Origin: Nitrospirota bacterium
Lineage (GTDB): Bacteria; JACPQY01
Assembly (NCBI GenBank): GCA_016180645.1
Contig: JACPAV010000014.1
Span: 1 to 64,000 of the forward strand
Direction of reading: 5' to 3'
Length of the DNA: 64,000 nt
In this document: in pieces, positions 32,741-41,236 of the stretch
How the letters are laid out: each line of letters begins with the position of its first letter
Numbering within the stretch: position 1 is the stretch's first letter
Notes under the pieces: generated by a model
The model's input: only the letters and a program-made list of their open reading frames with translations
Databases searched by the model: none
What the model was told of the DNA's origin: nothing
Position numbers and translations under genes: made by a program

Positions 32741-34141
32741 CTAAATGGCCCACGCGATTTTCTCCATGATGTTCTGGAGGTGGCGCGGAGTGGAGCATTC
32801 GGAGGCCACTTGGCAGAAATGGCCGTAGATGTGCATCAGGCTGTCGCCCGTGCCCCAGAGGAGGGGACTCTCGGGGTTGAGCCAGACCAGCATCCGCGAT
32901 TTCTTGCGGATTTCCTGAAGGACCCATTCCTGACCCGGCCCGTAGTTGTTCCGGCCGTCGCCCAGAACGACCACAACGGTGGAGGACCTCACGTGGTTGA
33001 AATGCTCGTGGTAGAACTGTTCGAGCGCGGAACCGTAATCGGTGTACAGGTGCGGGTTCACCACCTTGCCCGTGAGGGCGAGCTGGATTGCGTCGTTGAG
33101 ATCGTGCGCCTTGAAAAGATCCGTGCTCTCGCCGAGGTCCCCCGCGAACAGGAAGCTGCGCACTCTCCGGAACGCCCGCTGGAGTTGATGCACGAAGATG
33201 AGCATGAACCGCGCGGCGTGACGGACGGAGCTGGAAATGTCGCAGATGACGATCAGCTCGGGCTGGTTGTACGGCCGCTTGCGGTTGAACAGTTCCAGCG
33301 GCAGGAGATCGTGCTTGATGTTGTGGCGGAGAATGCGGCGGATGTCCGGCACCCCCGTGTTTTCGCGGTGCTTCTTGCGGGACAGTACATCGTAGAAATA
33401 CTGGCTGAGGTTCTTGAGGATCTGCTGGACCTCCTTCGCCTCGTTCTCGCTGATGTTGTAGAAGGGGCGATCCATCAGGTAGTGCTCCCCGACCTTCCGT
33501 TCGGGCTTCACGTGCAGATCGCCGGGGAAGGCCGTTTCGATCTTCTTGGCCATTTCGGTGAGGATCCGGCGGAACTCCTCGGACATCGCCTGGATGACAT
33601 TTCCCGGGAGGCCCTCGGCCTGGAGTGCCTCCTCGATCTTTCGGAGGTCGTCGAACAGAAATCCCTTGATTCGCATCGGCCGGCGGAACATGCGAAAGAT
33701 GGGCGAGTCGGCCAGGTCGCGGTCCTCCCCGTAAAGGTCTTCGAGCATTTCGCGGAGGACTTCGAGCCGCCTCGGATCGGTGGAGAGGAGGTATCGGGCA
33801 AGGGGTGATAGGCGGTCCAGCAGCTTCGCCAGAACTTTCTCGATCGCCTCTTTCTGCGCGGGCGTGAGCTGGAGTTGGGAAAGCATGTCCCCCAGGCCGG
33901 GAAGATTGGCGTGGAGGCCGGTCGTCTGCCCGTAGAGGAAGAACAAGTTGTAGAGTTTGCGGAAAACTTCGAGGTCCACTTCACGCTTGATCAGGGCGGA
34001 TTCGAGGACGGCTTCGACGGCTACGGAGTCGAGCAGGTCGATTTTGCAGAGTCCCTGCATGGCATCGAGAAGTTCCGCGGGGGAAACCTGCACCCCTTCC
34101 TCGCGAAGTTTCTGGATGAAATCGAGCAGACGGTTCTGCAT
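32741..34141 (-). CDS. VWA-domain protein of CoxE/YehP type, MoxR partner
   Basis: 466 residues. An N-terminal helical region of about 270 residues is followed by a von Willebrand A domain whose MIDAS motif is DISSS in VICDISSSVRHAARF; YTDYGSALEQF and VVLGDGRNNYG supply later MIDAS residues. Proteins of this type work with MoxR AAA ATPases as metal-dependent chaperones, for example in cofactor insertion. The MoxR gene lies upstream on the same strand but 352 bases away with a separate promoter. The ATG at 34141 is chosen because a good promoter ends seven bases before it; the frame is open to 34201 but that stretch overlaps the promoter. The client is unknown. Confidence 0.88.
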   Translation of the reverse strand: MQNRLLDFIQKLREEGVQVSPAELLDAMQGLCKIDLLDSVAVEAVLESALIKREVDLEVFRKLYNLFFLYGQTTGLHANLPGLGDMLSQLQLTPAQKEAIEKVLAKLLDRLSPLARYLLSTDPRRLEVLREMLEDLYGEDRDLADSPIFRMFRRPMRIKGFLFDDLRKIEEALQAEGLPGNVIQAMSEEFRRILTEMAKKIETAFPGDLHVKPERKVGEHYLMDRPFYNISENEAKEVQQILKNLSQYFYDVLSRKKHRENTGVPDIRRILRHNIKHDLLPLELFNRKRPYNQPELIVICDISSSVRHAARFMLIFVHQLQRAFRRVRSFLFAGDLGESTDLFKAHDLNDAIQLALTGKVVNPHLYTDYGSALEQFYHEHFNHVRSSTVVVVLGDGRNNYGPGQEWVLQEIRKKSRMLVWLNPESPLLWGTGDSLMHIYGHFCQVASECSTPRHLQNIMEKIAWAI

Positions 34142-34148
34142 GGAGGGG

Positions 34149-34177
34149 ATTGTAGTCGTCGGCGCCGTGTGGGGCAA
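34149..34177 (-). promoter_or_regulatory. Promoter of VWA gene; decides its start
   Basis: Minus strand TTGCCC (34172-34177), 17-base spacer, TACAAT (34149-34154), seven bases to the ATG at 34141. This gives an essentially leaderless mRNA and argues against the longer frame beginning at 34201. Confidence 0.6.
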
Positions 34178-34222
34178 GTTCCGACTTGCACTGGGATTCA
34201 TTCCGTGTCAAGAATCCTCCGA

Positions 34223-34435
34223 ATGGATTGGCAGACCGTTGAAGTCACCGCAAAGAGCTTCAACGAGGCCGCACGGAGGATCTCGGCCTTGGTTGGGGAT
34301 TCGATCGCCGAGGACGAAGTTCGGGTGACATACTCCGGCTGCCCCTCGTGCGGCCACCGCGTCTTCGCCTACGACATCCTGCCGAGACCCCAGCGGCTCA
34401 CGGATATCCCGGCCGAGTTCTTCCTGGGCGCCTGA
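34223..34435 (+). CDS. Small putative protein with one CxxC pair
   Basis: 70 residues, unrecognised. The sequence is protein-like, with amphipathic helix WQTVEVTAKSFNEAARRISA, acidic strand and CPSCGHRVFAYDIL. Its codons end mostly in G or C as in neighbouring genes, unlike a shadow frame. It occupies the gap between the MoxR and VWA genes on the opposite strand. No Shine-Dalgarno was found before the ATG. A single CxxC could be half of a zinc site formed by dimerisation. It may instead be non-coding. Confidence 0.42.
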   Translation: MDWQTVEVTAKSFNEAARRISALVGDSIAEDEVRVTYSGCPSCGHRVFAYDILPRPQRLTDIPAEFFLGA

Positions 34436-34492
34436 ACCAACTTCCTGGCGAGCTCGATCGAGCCGCGGTCCGGGATCAGAGCCGGGAGCGGC

Positions 34493-35449
34493 TCAGTTCA
34501 GCGAGGAGCGGACGGCGGACTTGATGGGAGTGACGGGGGTGGAGGTGTCGGCGAGGACTTCGTCGAGACGGGAGCGGACTTTCTTGAGATCCTGTTCGTA
34601 CTTCAAAAGCACGTTCAACGTTTCATCCACGAGCTTCGGATCGAGTTCCTTGGCGCTCAGCAAAACGAACACGCGCGCCCAATCGATGGATTCGCTCACG
34701 CCCGGTACTTTCTTCAAATCCATTCGGCGGATCTGCTGAATGGTGTCCACGACTTTCGCGGCCAAGGCGGCGGGGAGCTCGGGCACGCGGGTGCGGATGA
34801 TCGTCGCCTCCCGGTCTTTCTCCGGGTAGTTGATGAAGAGATGAAGGCACCGGCGCCGCAGGGCGTCGGACAAGTCCCGCTGCCGGTTATTTGTAAGAAT
34901 CACCAGGGGAATGTGGTTCGCCTTCACGGTGCCGATTTCGGGGAGCGTCACCTGCATGTCGCTCAGAATCTCAAGCAGAAAAGCTTCGAACTCCGACTCC
35001 GCGCGGTCGATTTCGTCGATCAGCAGCACGGTCTTCTCTTTTTTCAGGATCGCCTTCAGGAGCGGCCTCGGTTGAACAAAATCCATGGAGAAGAAAAGGC
35101 TGTCTTCCTTATGAAGGAGTTTCACGGCCTCGGCCAGGGAGGGGGCCTTGTCCAGAAATCCCTTGAGCCGGTCGCGCAGAATCTGTGTGTAGAGGAGCTG
35201 CTTGGAATACTCCCACTCGTATAGGGCCTTCGATTCGTCAAGCCCCTCGTAGCATTGGAGGCGGACCAATTCGCAGTCGAGCACGGAGGCCAGAGCCTTC
35301 GCGAGTTCCGTCTTCCCCACACCGGAGGGTCCCTCGATGAGGAGCGGTTTTTCGAGACGCAGGGCCAGGAAGACCGACGCGGCGATCCGGCGGTCGGCCA
35401 CGTAGCCTGCGTTCAACAGGCGCTTCTCGACTTCTTCTATGCTGTCCAC
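34493..35449 (-). CDS. MoxR-family AAA+ ATPase
   Basis: 318 residues. Walker A is IEGPSGVGKTELAKAL, Walker B LLIDEIDRAESEFEAFLLE, sensor 1 VILTNNRQRDLSDALRRRC with the Arg finger, and a C-terminal lid follows. MoxR ATPases form hexamers that remodel protein complexes with a VWA partner, here the gene at 32741-34141. Start is the GTG at 35449, with GAGG eight bases upstream; the open frame before it is non-conserved and overlaps the divergent SurA-like gene's upstream region. Promoters for the two divergent genes share the 24-base gap and flanks. Confidence 0.92.
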   Translation of the reverse strand: MDSIEEVEKRLLNAGYVADRRIAASVFLALRLEKPLLIEGPSGVGKTELAKALASVLDCELVRLQCYEGLDESKALYEWEYSKQLLYTQILRDRLKGFLDKAPSLAEAVKLLHKEDSLFFSMDFVQPRPLLKAILKKEKTVLLIDEIDRAESEFEAFLLEILSDMQVTLPEIGTVKANHIPLVILTNNRQRDLSDALRRRCLHLFINYPEKDREATIIRTRVPELPAALAAKVVDTIQQIRRMDLKKVPGVSESIDWARVFVLLSAKELDPKLVDETLNVLLKYEQDLKKVRSRLDEVLADTSTPVTPIKSAVRSSLN

Positions 35450-35472
35450 GCTGTTTCCTCTATTATTCTTCT

Positions 35473-36183
35473 GTGATGCTCGCGTCGCGCGTTTCCTACG
35501 GGCTTTTTCGAATGTCGCTGGCGCTCGGGTTGTCGGCCACGCCCCTGATGTTTCCATGCCGGGGGACGGCCGAAACGGCTTCGAGCCCGCCCAAAGCAGC
35601 GCGCATCGTGGACGGAATCATCGCAAAAGTCAACGGAGAGCCCGTGTTTCTGAGGGGAATGAAGGCCGATTACTGGCTCGCCCAGGGGGGGGGCGCCAAA
35701 ACCAGAATCCGCGATCGGATGGACCGAGTCCTCGACCGCAAGCTGCTCGCGCAGGAGGCGGAGCGGCTCAAGATGGGGGCCGGCGATGCCGAGGAGTTGG
35801 CCCGTGAAGTTCAGAAGAAGGTGCGGGATCTTGGTGCACGAACAGGCGGGGGGAAGGGTGGGGTGTCGCGGGAGGAAATCGAACGGTGGGTGCGGGAGGA
35901 TCTGGCCATTCGGGTGCTGAAAGAAAAGCGGATCGGCCTCCTTGTCGTGGTGTCCGATTCGGACGTGGAGACCTACTATGCCGAGCATGCCGGTGAGTTC
36001 GGCGGGGCGGCGCTTACGGGTGTCCGCCACAAGGTGGTGGATCGGATTTACCGGAAGAAATTCGATGAGCAGTATGATCGGTGGTTCACGTCGCTCAAAC
36101 GTCGGAGCCAATTCGAGGTGTTTCTCGATGAAGACCCCTGGAAGACGTTCGATTTCGAAGCGTATTTCCAATCGGGGCCGTGA
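35473..36183 (+). CDS. Periplasmic SurA-N-like chaperone fragment without PPIase domain
   Basis: About 236 residues. A signal peptide (LFRMSLALGLSATPLMF) is followed by IVDGIIAKVNGEPVFLRGM, the opening of SurA/PpiC-type chaperones, then helices (MDRVLDRKLLAQEAERL, EEIERWVREDLAIRVL) and the family's VSDSDVETYYAEHAGEF. The parvulin domain that would follow is absent; the protein instead ends with a short C-terminal helix and hydrophobic tail. It probably binds outer-membrane protein clients. A TATTAT box (35461-35466) lies six bases before the GTG at 35473; the adjacent ATG at 35476 is the alternative start. Confidence 0.75.
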   Translation: MMLASRVSYGLFRMSLALGLSATPLMFPCRGTAETASSPPKAARIVDGIIAKVNGEPVFLRGMKADYWLAQGGGAKTRIRDRMDRVLDRKLLAQEAERLKMGAGDAEELAREVQKKVRDLGARTGGGKGGVSREEIERWVREDLAIRVLKEKRIGLLVVVSDSDVETYYAEHAGEFGGAALTGVRHKVVDRIYRKKFDEQYDRWFTSLKRRSQFEVFLDEDPWKTFDFEAYFQSGP

Positions 36184-36210
36184 GTCCGAGTCCGGATCCT
36201 GCGCGGCGAG

Positions 36211-36239
36211 TTGACTTGACCGGATTTTCACGCGATAAA
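36211..36239 (+). promoter_or_regulatory. Promoter of trxA
   Basis: TTGACT (36211-36216), exactly 17 bases, GATAAA (36234-36239), then seven bases to the ATG at 36247. One of the clearest promoters in the window; predicts a leaderless mRNA. Confidence 0.65.
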
Positions 36240-36246
36240 CTTACTC

Positions 36247-36561
36247 ATGCAAACCGTATCGGATGACAGCTTCGACAAAGATGTCCTGAAATCACCGGTC
36301 CCGGTGCTGGTGGATTTCTGGGCCGAATGGTGCGCCCCCTGCCGGGCCATCAGCCCGATGGTGGAGGAGCTGGCCAAGGAATACGACGGCAAACTCAAGG
36401 TTGTGAAGATGAACGTGGACGACAACCCAGGCACGCCGTCGAAATACCAGGTCATGGGCATCCCCACGCTGATTCTGTTCAAGGCGGGAAGCCCCATCGA
36501 TCAGGTCGTGGGCGCCGTGCCCAAGGCGAAGCTGGTCCAGCTCCTTCAGGGCAACCTGTAG
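36247..36561 (+). CDS. trxA: Thioredoxin
   Basis: 104 residues, the normal length. A cytoplasmic dithiol reductant for ribonucleotide reductase, peroxiredoxins and other targets. The active site is WAEWCAPCR and the cis-Pro segment is MGIPTLILF, preceded by KMNVDDNPGTPSKYQV. No signal peptide is present. It has no Shine-Dalgarno; a well-spaced promoter ends seven bases before the ATG. It stands alone, with a repeat and a lipoprotein gene downstream. Confidence 0.96.
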   Translation: MQTVSDDSFDKDVLKSPVPVLVDFWAEWCAPCRAISPMVEELAKEYDGKLKVVKMNVDDNPGTPSKYQVMGIPTLILFKAGSPIDQVVGAVPKAKLVQLLQGNL

Positions 36562-36596
36562 CGCCCCCATCCTGGTTCCCCGGAATGCGCCGGTGG

Positions 36597-36681
36597 TTCG
36601 ACACGCTCACCACGAACGGGCTCTTTCGGCTGGACAGACGGAAACACCGCTCGCCCTGTCCGCCTCAGGCGGATTGTCGAA
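36597..36681. repeat. Inverted-repeat element upstream of lipoprotein gene
   Basis: TTCGACA (36597-36603) and TGTCGAA (36675-36681) bound about 85 bases that include GCTCACCACGAACGG and CCGCCTCAGGCGG. This resembles a repeat found between genes in many genomes, often read through as HAHHER and LSKG peptides. It lies in frame with the next gene and would extend it falsely. Confidence 0.6.
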
Positions 36682-36685
36682 GGGT

Positions 36686-37732
36686 GTGCACTCCATCCCG
36701 AGATCGGCTCTCTCCGGATTGATCGCCGTGGGGGTACTGCTCCTCCCCGCCTGCGGGTCTGAGGAAACCGTCACCGAATGCCGGACAGAACTCCATGTGT
36801 CCTCCGCCAAACTCATTTGCCCAGCTTTCTCGGTGGTGTACGACTTCCAGAGGTCCCGGACTTCGATTGCCGACCGGAGCGGGCGGGTGGTGGTTCGCAA
36901 CGCGACGGCCACCTACCAGGTTCTTGATCCCAACACGTTCGAGGAGAGGCGGCTCACGAACTACGATGTGTCGGACGCCGAGCCGTTCGAAGGAGCACGC
37001 CTGGGCCCAAAAGAGCGGCACGGCACCAATGTAAAGTTTCCCTCTCCATTGACGGAGACGGAATCCGATTTCGGGAAGCAGGTTTTCATGATGGTGACGG
37101 CGGGAGGTGGACTGGGCGGATTTGAACAGAGATTCGTCGGCTTCTCCAGGAAGGATTTCCTTCTCATCTACACCTCCTTTTCGAGCGGGGTGAAGTGCCC
37201 GGCGAAGCTTCTGCGCCTCTCCCCGCTTGAGGTGGACGGCGCCAAGCAGCCGTGGTCTTCCGAATCCGAAAGGAGTGGGTTGTTCGTTGCGGGGCGGCCC
37301 GAGGACACGTCCGTCGATTGGCCGGAACCTTCCTATCAGATCATCCGCGACCTCCGTTCAGACCGGATGCTGCTCACGGGCGTCTTGCGGAGCGCCTTTG
37401 AGGTTGCCGCTCGCCAGGTGCCCGGAGAGCCGGCGGAATGCTCGATCGCTGGGCAAGCCCCGCCCACGACGTTCACCGAGCCGGAGCGAATCGAGAAACT
37501 TGCCTTGCGCGATCGCGGTCGAACCGGCTACGGCCGGTGGTCCGTGGAACAGAAATTCGATGGAGTGATCATGGATACCTCCGCAGGTCTCTACCCCATG
37601 GCGGTGCTGTACTTGGACCTCGGCCGCCGTCCTCGTGAAGAAGCCGAAGCGGATTTCCTTTTCTACCGCGAGCATTTCCGACCAGACGGCCTGCCGGGCG
37701 AATTCCCCTTCGCCTTCGCCGAGCCCGAATGA
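36686..37732 (+). CDS. Lipoprotein of unknown function
   Basis: About 348 residues. The signal peptide SALSGLIAVGVLLLPACGSEE ends in lipobox LPAC, so the mature protein is tethered by its Cys. The rest is beta-rich with no recognised domain; Cys residues occur in pairs (for example TECRTEL and LICPAF) suggesting disulfides. The frame is open upstream to 36593, but that part is a palindromic repeat. The GTG at 36686, with GAAGG two bases upstream, gives a normal signal peptide and is preferred. It opens a run of four lipoprotein genes on the plus strand. Confidence 0.72.
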   Translation: MHSIPRSALSGLIAVGVLLLPACGSEETVTECRTELHVSSAKLICPAFSVVYDFQRSRTSIADRSGRVVVRNATATYQVLDPNTFEERRLTNYDVSDAEPFEGARLGPKERHGTNVKFPSPLTETESDFGKQVFMMVTAGGGLGGFEQRFVGFSRKDFLLIYTSFSSGVKCPAKLLRLSPLEVDGAKQPWSSESERSGLFVAGRPEDTSVDWPEPSYQIIRDLRSDRMLLTGVLRSAFEVAARQVPGEPAECSIAGQAPPTTFTEPERIEKLALRDRGRTGYGRWSVEQKFDGVIMDTSAGLYPMAVLYLDLGRRPREEAEADFLFYREHFRPDGLPGEFPFAFAEPE

Positions 37733-38022
37733 TCTCGGGCCGACCACGGGCCACTGACCACAAATAACGATCCTGGGTACTCCTGTCCCCATCGCATAGA
37801 AAAAAAGTCAGGAAAAATCGACGCAGAGAGTCCAAGAGAGCTTGAATTTGAAGTTGGCACGCCGTTGCTGTAAGACGGTGCCCCATGAGCCATAGGGAAC
37901 ACTTCACAAATCGAGCCAGAGCAAGTCTCCAGGCCATTGAAATCGACTCAAACATCAGCCCCAATGTTTTCTCTGTAGCCGCGGGCTTCAGCCTGCGTCC
38001 GAGAGTAATAGAAGGAGGTCAC
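37733..38022. other. Intergenic region with hairpin and REP-like repeat
   Basis: It holds a stem TGGCAC(g)CCGT / ACGGTGCCCCA (about 37855-37884), a copy of the GTAGCCGCGGGCTTCAGCCTGCG repeat (37977-38003) and short CCACTGACCAC-type microrepeats near 37748. No confident promoter was found for the lipoprotein gene at 38023. Confidence 0.5.
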
Positions 38023-40875
38023 ATGAAATCCAGGTTTCTGACATTGATCGGCGCCGGTCTGGCCATTGCATTGGCTGGATGTAGCGCCGAAGAACTGGCC
38101 GCGCTCAATGCGCAAATGCAGGCCGCCGGAGTCCAAGGCGCGCAGACGGGCACCGCCGTCACAGCCGTCGGCTCAACGACGACCACGATCAACAGCACCG
38201 TGCAGACCATTCAAACGGTGACCGACATGGCTTCAAGCGTGTCGGACATGAGCAGCTCGAGCGAGAGCCTGTCGGACAGCTCGTCCACCGCCTCCTCAGG
38301 CAGCGCCACCAACAGCTCGTCGCTCATGGGCGGCCTCCGCGGCGCGCCGATGAGACAGACGACCTCCACCACCACCGCCTGCGATCCAGCGAAAATGCTG
38401 TGCCCCCCACCCCCCTGTGATCCGGCCAAGATGCTGTGCCCTCCCCCCCCAACGGGAACGACAACGACCACTCAGCCCGTCCAGCCTCCGCCGCCCCCGA
38501 AGCCGCCGGATCCGGAAACCGTCTGCACCACAACACCCCCCGCAGGCTCTTACATTCCCTGCTTCTGCGTGTTCCACAAGCCGGCTCTGTTCGCCGACCA
38601 AGGCGCTGTAACCTGCGAAGAGCAGCGTCCACCCGCGCCCGGCGAAGGAAGCAACTTCCAGAAAATGACAGGCACGATTACCGTGGTTACTCAGGAGGAC
38701 GGCTGTCTCAACGCCTCCTTTGCGATCGCCGGCATGCCGAGCGACGCCCAGGTGGGCGATGATATGAAAAAGAACTGCACGGCCTCCGGGAGCACCATGA
38801 GCTGCAAGCTGGGCATGCTCGTCTGCCCGGTCACCGCCAAATGCCAGGACGGGAGCGTGAAGACCTTCTATAACCCGGCTCAGCAGCAGCAGGGTGGCCC
38901 TCCAACCCTTCGAGGCCGGTTCCAATTTCCTCCGGGGCTGGAACCCCCCAAGGAGTTCACGAAGGACAACAAGGAAGACACGAAGGCGTGGCTCCGAAAG
39001 CTCGTGGACACCATCGAGGCGGCGAAAGACGAGAGCAACCTCCGCGCGCTGCTCAAAACGTTCGTCACCTCCGAATCCGGCTGGGTGACGATGGTCAATG
39101 TCGAGCGGTGCAACAACAACGGTGGAAAGCCTTGCCCTCCGGATCCGGATCCCAACGGACCGAAGGAGGTCAAAGCGACCATGATCCAGTTCGGCACGCA
39201 GCAGCTGCCTCCGGCCGTCTGCCCCGGTGAACAAGGACCCACCGCGCCCCCGTTGATGGTGAACTACCAAACGGGTTTCGCCGCGATCACGGTGGATGGG
39301 AAAGTGCCGGGCATCGGACAGATCAGCATGGACGTGTTCCACGCTGAGTTCGAGAGACCCTCCGACGAAGCGTGCACGCCAAACAAACTGGATGGCACAC
39401 CGCTATCGGACAGTGTGAAGGGCAAGGGACGTCTGATCAACGGCCGTCGAGCCGAAATCGGCAGCCAGGGCGACTACTTCGCCGCGGGCAAGACCACCCG
39501 CTGCCAGGCCCTCGAGGCCGTGGCCGCCGCGAGCACCGCAGGCGCACAGTTCACCCCGCCGATCACCTACGTGGACGAGCTGCGGAACGACGTTCGCCAA
39601 CTTCCTAAACCGCAAGCGAACAAGGACGGCAAATTGCCGTTCCGCTATCCGGTGTTGATGAATGAAGAAACACGCATGTCCATGGTGGTGAAACCGCAGG
39701 GCTTGCGCAGCGAAGCAGGCAAGTATGGCGGTGATCTCCCCCCCGTGCCGCAGGCGAGACCCGGTCAACCCGGTCCCGGTCAGCCCGGCCCCGGACCCAT
39801 TGTCGGCCCGCCGCCGGCACCGGTTGGCCTTCCGGGTCCCGGAACCCCGCCTCCTCCGGCCATAGCCGTGAGCGAACTCAGATTGCAGGTTCAACGGCCC
39901 GGCGGTGATCAAACCAAGCCCGGCACCGGAGTCCAGGGCGGCCAACCCGGCCAAGGCCCCGGTGGCCCCGGCCAGATGATGGGCGGATGCCCCGGCGAAG
40001 GCGCGGGCCAACGCACGGAGGTCATCACGTTCTCCGACGACAAAACCGAAACCCGTGTCCAGTCTTTCATCAAGAAGGAAGGCCAGTGCCGTCCGACCCC
40101 GATCGGAAAAGACGGCAAGCCCCTCGAGATCACGGAGGACGACAAGGGCAACCTGAAAACGAAGCTGAAGGATGAAGCGACCGGCGAGGAGATCGAGGCG
40201 ACCGTGGAGAACCCCGACTCTGAGAACAAGGTCGTGAAGATCAGCGCGGGCTTTGTGACGGGATCGATCTCGTATCACGCGGCCGACGAAAACGGCATCA
40301 TCGCCGAGGGCGAGCTCAAGGTGAAAGTGCTGAAGACCGAGGTCGAAGTGACGATCCTCTTGAGCGAAGCCGGCTGGCAGCACGTGCGCGGCAAGGTTGG
40401 AACGTCGGATAGCAAGACGGTCACCTTCTGGCAAAACCGCACGACCTTCAAGGATGAAGCGACCGGCACCGACCGTGATGGCGCGGAGATCGTGTTCGCG
40501 CTCGGCAGCCAACCCCCGGCGAAGCTGACCGAAACGCCCGACACCACGGGCGCCGAAGCCACGGGATCGATCAACATGTTCGTCCCCGGCACCCCGGACA
40601 AGAAGGACTGCGAGAACACCGGCAATGGTGTGATGAAGCTCGTCACCGGAGGGGATTCGGGCCAGGAACTCACGCTCGCGCTCTTCGAGGATGAAACGTC
40701 CATCGTGAAAACGAAGGACGGCACGGTAGCTAACGAGCCGCTCGAAGGCTGTGCGCTCGCGAAAGGCGGAACGGGCAAAGCCACGTCCGCTTCCACCACG
40801 GGTCAGACCGCATCCAGCGGTCAGGCGACCACGACGGGCGGAACCACCGCGACAGCGACGGCCTACCGCTTCTAG
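38023..40875 (+). CDS. Large Ser/Thr- and Pro-rich lipoprotein
   Basis: 950 residues, unrecognised. Signal peptide with lipobox LAIALAGC. The mature N terminus is Ser/Thr-rich (about 40-110) and probably extended. A tandem duplication CDPAKMLCPPPP follows, then poly-Pro. The middle (about 190-560) contains many Cys and likely disulfide-linked domains; a second Pro/Gly-rich linker (PGQPGPGQPGPG, about 580-680) precedes a C-terminal beta region with repeated Lys/Glu/Thr-rich strands (about 690-900) and a Thr/Gly-rich tail. The architecture suggests a surface-exposed, linker-rich protein. GAAGGAGGTC before the ATG is a near-perfect Shine-Dalgarno; the frame open upstream is repeat sequence. A strong terminator follows, so it is probably highly expressed alone. 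Confidence 0.8.
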   Translation: MKSRFLTLIGAGLAIALAGCSAEELAALNAQMQAAGVQGAQTGTAVTAVGSTTTTINSTVQTIQTVTDMASSVSDMSSSSESLSDSSSTASSGSATNSSSLMGGLRGAPMRQTTSTTTACDPAKMLCPPPPCDPAKMLCPPPPTGTTTTTQPVQPPPPPKPPDPETVCTTTPPAGSYIPCFCVFHKPALFADQGAVTCEEQRPPAPGEGSNFQKMTGTITVVTQEDGCLNASFAIAGMPSDAQVGDDMKKNCTASGSTMSCKLGMLVCPVTAKCQDGSVKTFYNPAQQQQGGPPTLRGRFQFPPGLEPPKEFTKDNKEDTKAWLRKLVDTIEAAKDESNLRALLKTFVTSESGWVTMVNVERCNNNGGKPCPPDPDPNGPKEVKATMIQFGTQQLPPAVCPGEQGPTAPPLMVNYQTGFAAITVDGKVPGIGQISMDVFHAEFERPSDEACTPNKLDGTPLSDSVKGKGRLINGRRAEIGSQGDYFAAGKTTRCQALEAVAAASTAGAQFTPPITYVDELRNDVRQLPKPQANKDGKLPFRYPVLMNEETRMSMVVKPQGLRSEAGKYGGDLPPVPQARPGQPGPGQPGPGPIVGPPPAPVGLPGPGTPPPPAIAVSELRLQVQRPGGDQTKPGTGVQGGQPGQGPGGPGQMMGGCPGEGAGQRTEVITFSDDKTETRVQSFIKKEGQCRPTPIGKDGKPLEITEDDKGNLKTKLKDEATGEEIEATVENPDSENKVVKISAGFVTGSISYHAADENGIIAEGELKVKVLKTEVEVTILLSEAGWQHVRGKVGTSDSKTVTFWQNRTTFKDEATGTDRDGAEIVFALGSQPPAKLTETPDTTGAEATGSINMFVPGTPDKKDCENTGNGVMKLVTGGDSGQELTLALFEDETSIVKTKDGTVANEPLEGCALAKGGTGKATSASTTGQTASSGQATTTGGTTATATAYRF

Positions 40876-40899
40876 ACCGTCTAACTCAAGCCAACAACG

Positions 40900-40934
40900 C
40901 CCCCCATCACGAAAGTGATGGGGGGTTCTTTTTT
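40900..40934 (+). terminator. Rho-independent terminator
   Basis: An 11-bp perfect stem CCCCCCATCAC / GTGATGGGGGG with GAAA loop, followed by TTCTTTTTT. The remaining 300 bases to 41237 hold an AT-rich stretch near 41045-41085 and the promoter at 41189. Confidence 0.95.
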
Positions 40935-41188
40935 CCGGCCAGAATCAGCCACGCTCAGGGTGGTTTTGGCGAAATCCGGCAATATCTCAAAATTGCACTG
41001 TGGCGCGCTCCATCTCCAATTCAGCCCCGAAGACCTCCGAATCTGGGCTGTAGCAAAATACTTGTAATTATATTGACTTATGAGAACGCTCCTTGGGTTT
41101 CCTATTCGAGCACTTTCAGAGCATTTGGATGGAGTGGAACCATTGTTGCACTTGAAAGACTGTGACGGGCACGGCCACGAGAAAACGC

Positions 41189-41217
41189 TTGACACGAAAA
41201 ACTTGTGGTGCTTTAGT
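41189..41217 (+). promoter_or_regulatory. Promoter of lipoprotein gene at 41237
   Basis: Consensus TTGACA (41189-41194), 17-base spacer, TTTAGT (41212-41217). The predicted start near 41224 leaves a 13-base leader with GGAGGTG as Shine-Dalgarno. Confidence 0.65.
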
Positions 41218-41236
41218 ACGCGCGTTGGAGGTGCAC

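Noticed and set aside
36593-36685. N-terminal extension of the lipoprotein beginning VRHAHHER
   Set aside because: It is a translated inverted-repeat element placed before the true signal peptide.
37855-37870. Sigma54-like promoter TGGCAC...TTGC
   Set aside because: The GG to GC spacing is one base short of the strict sigma54 requirement, and the bases form part of a hairpin.
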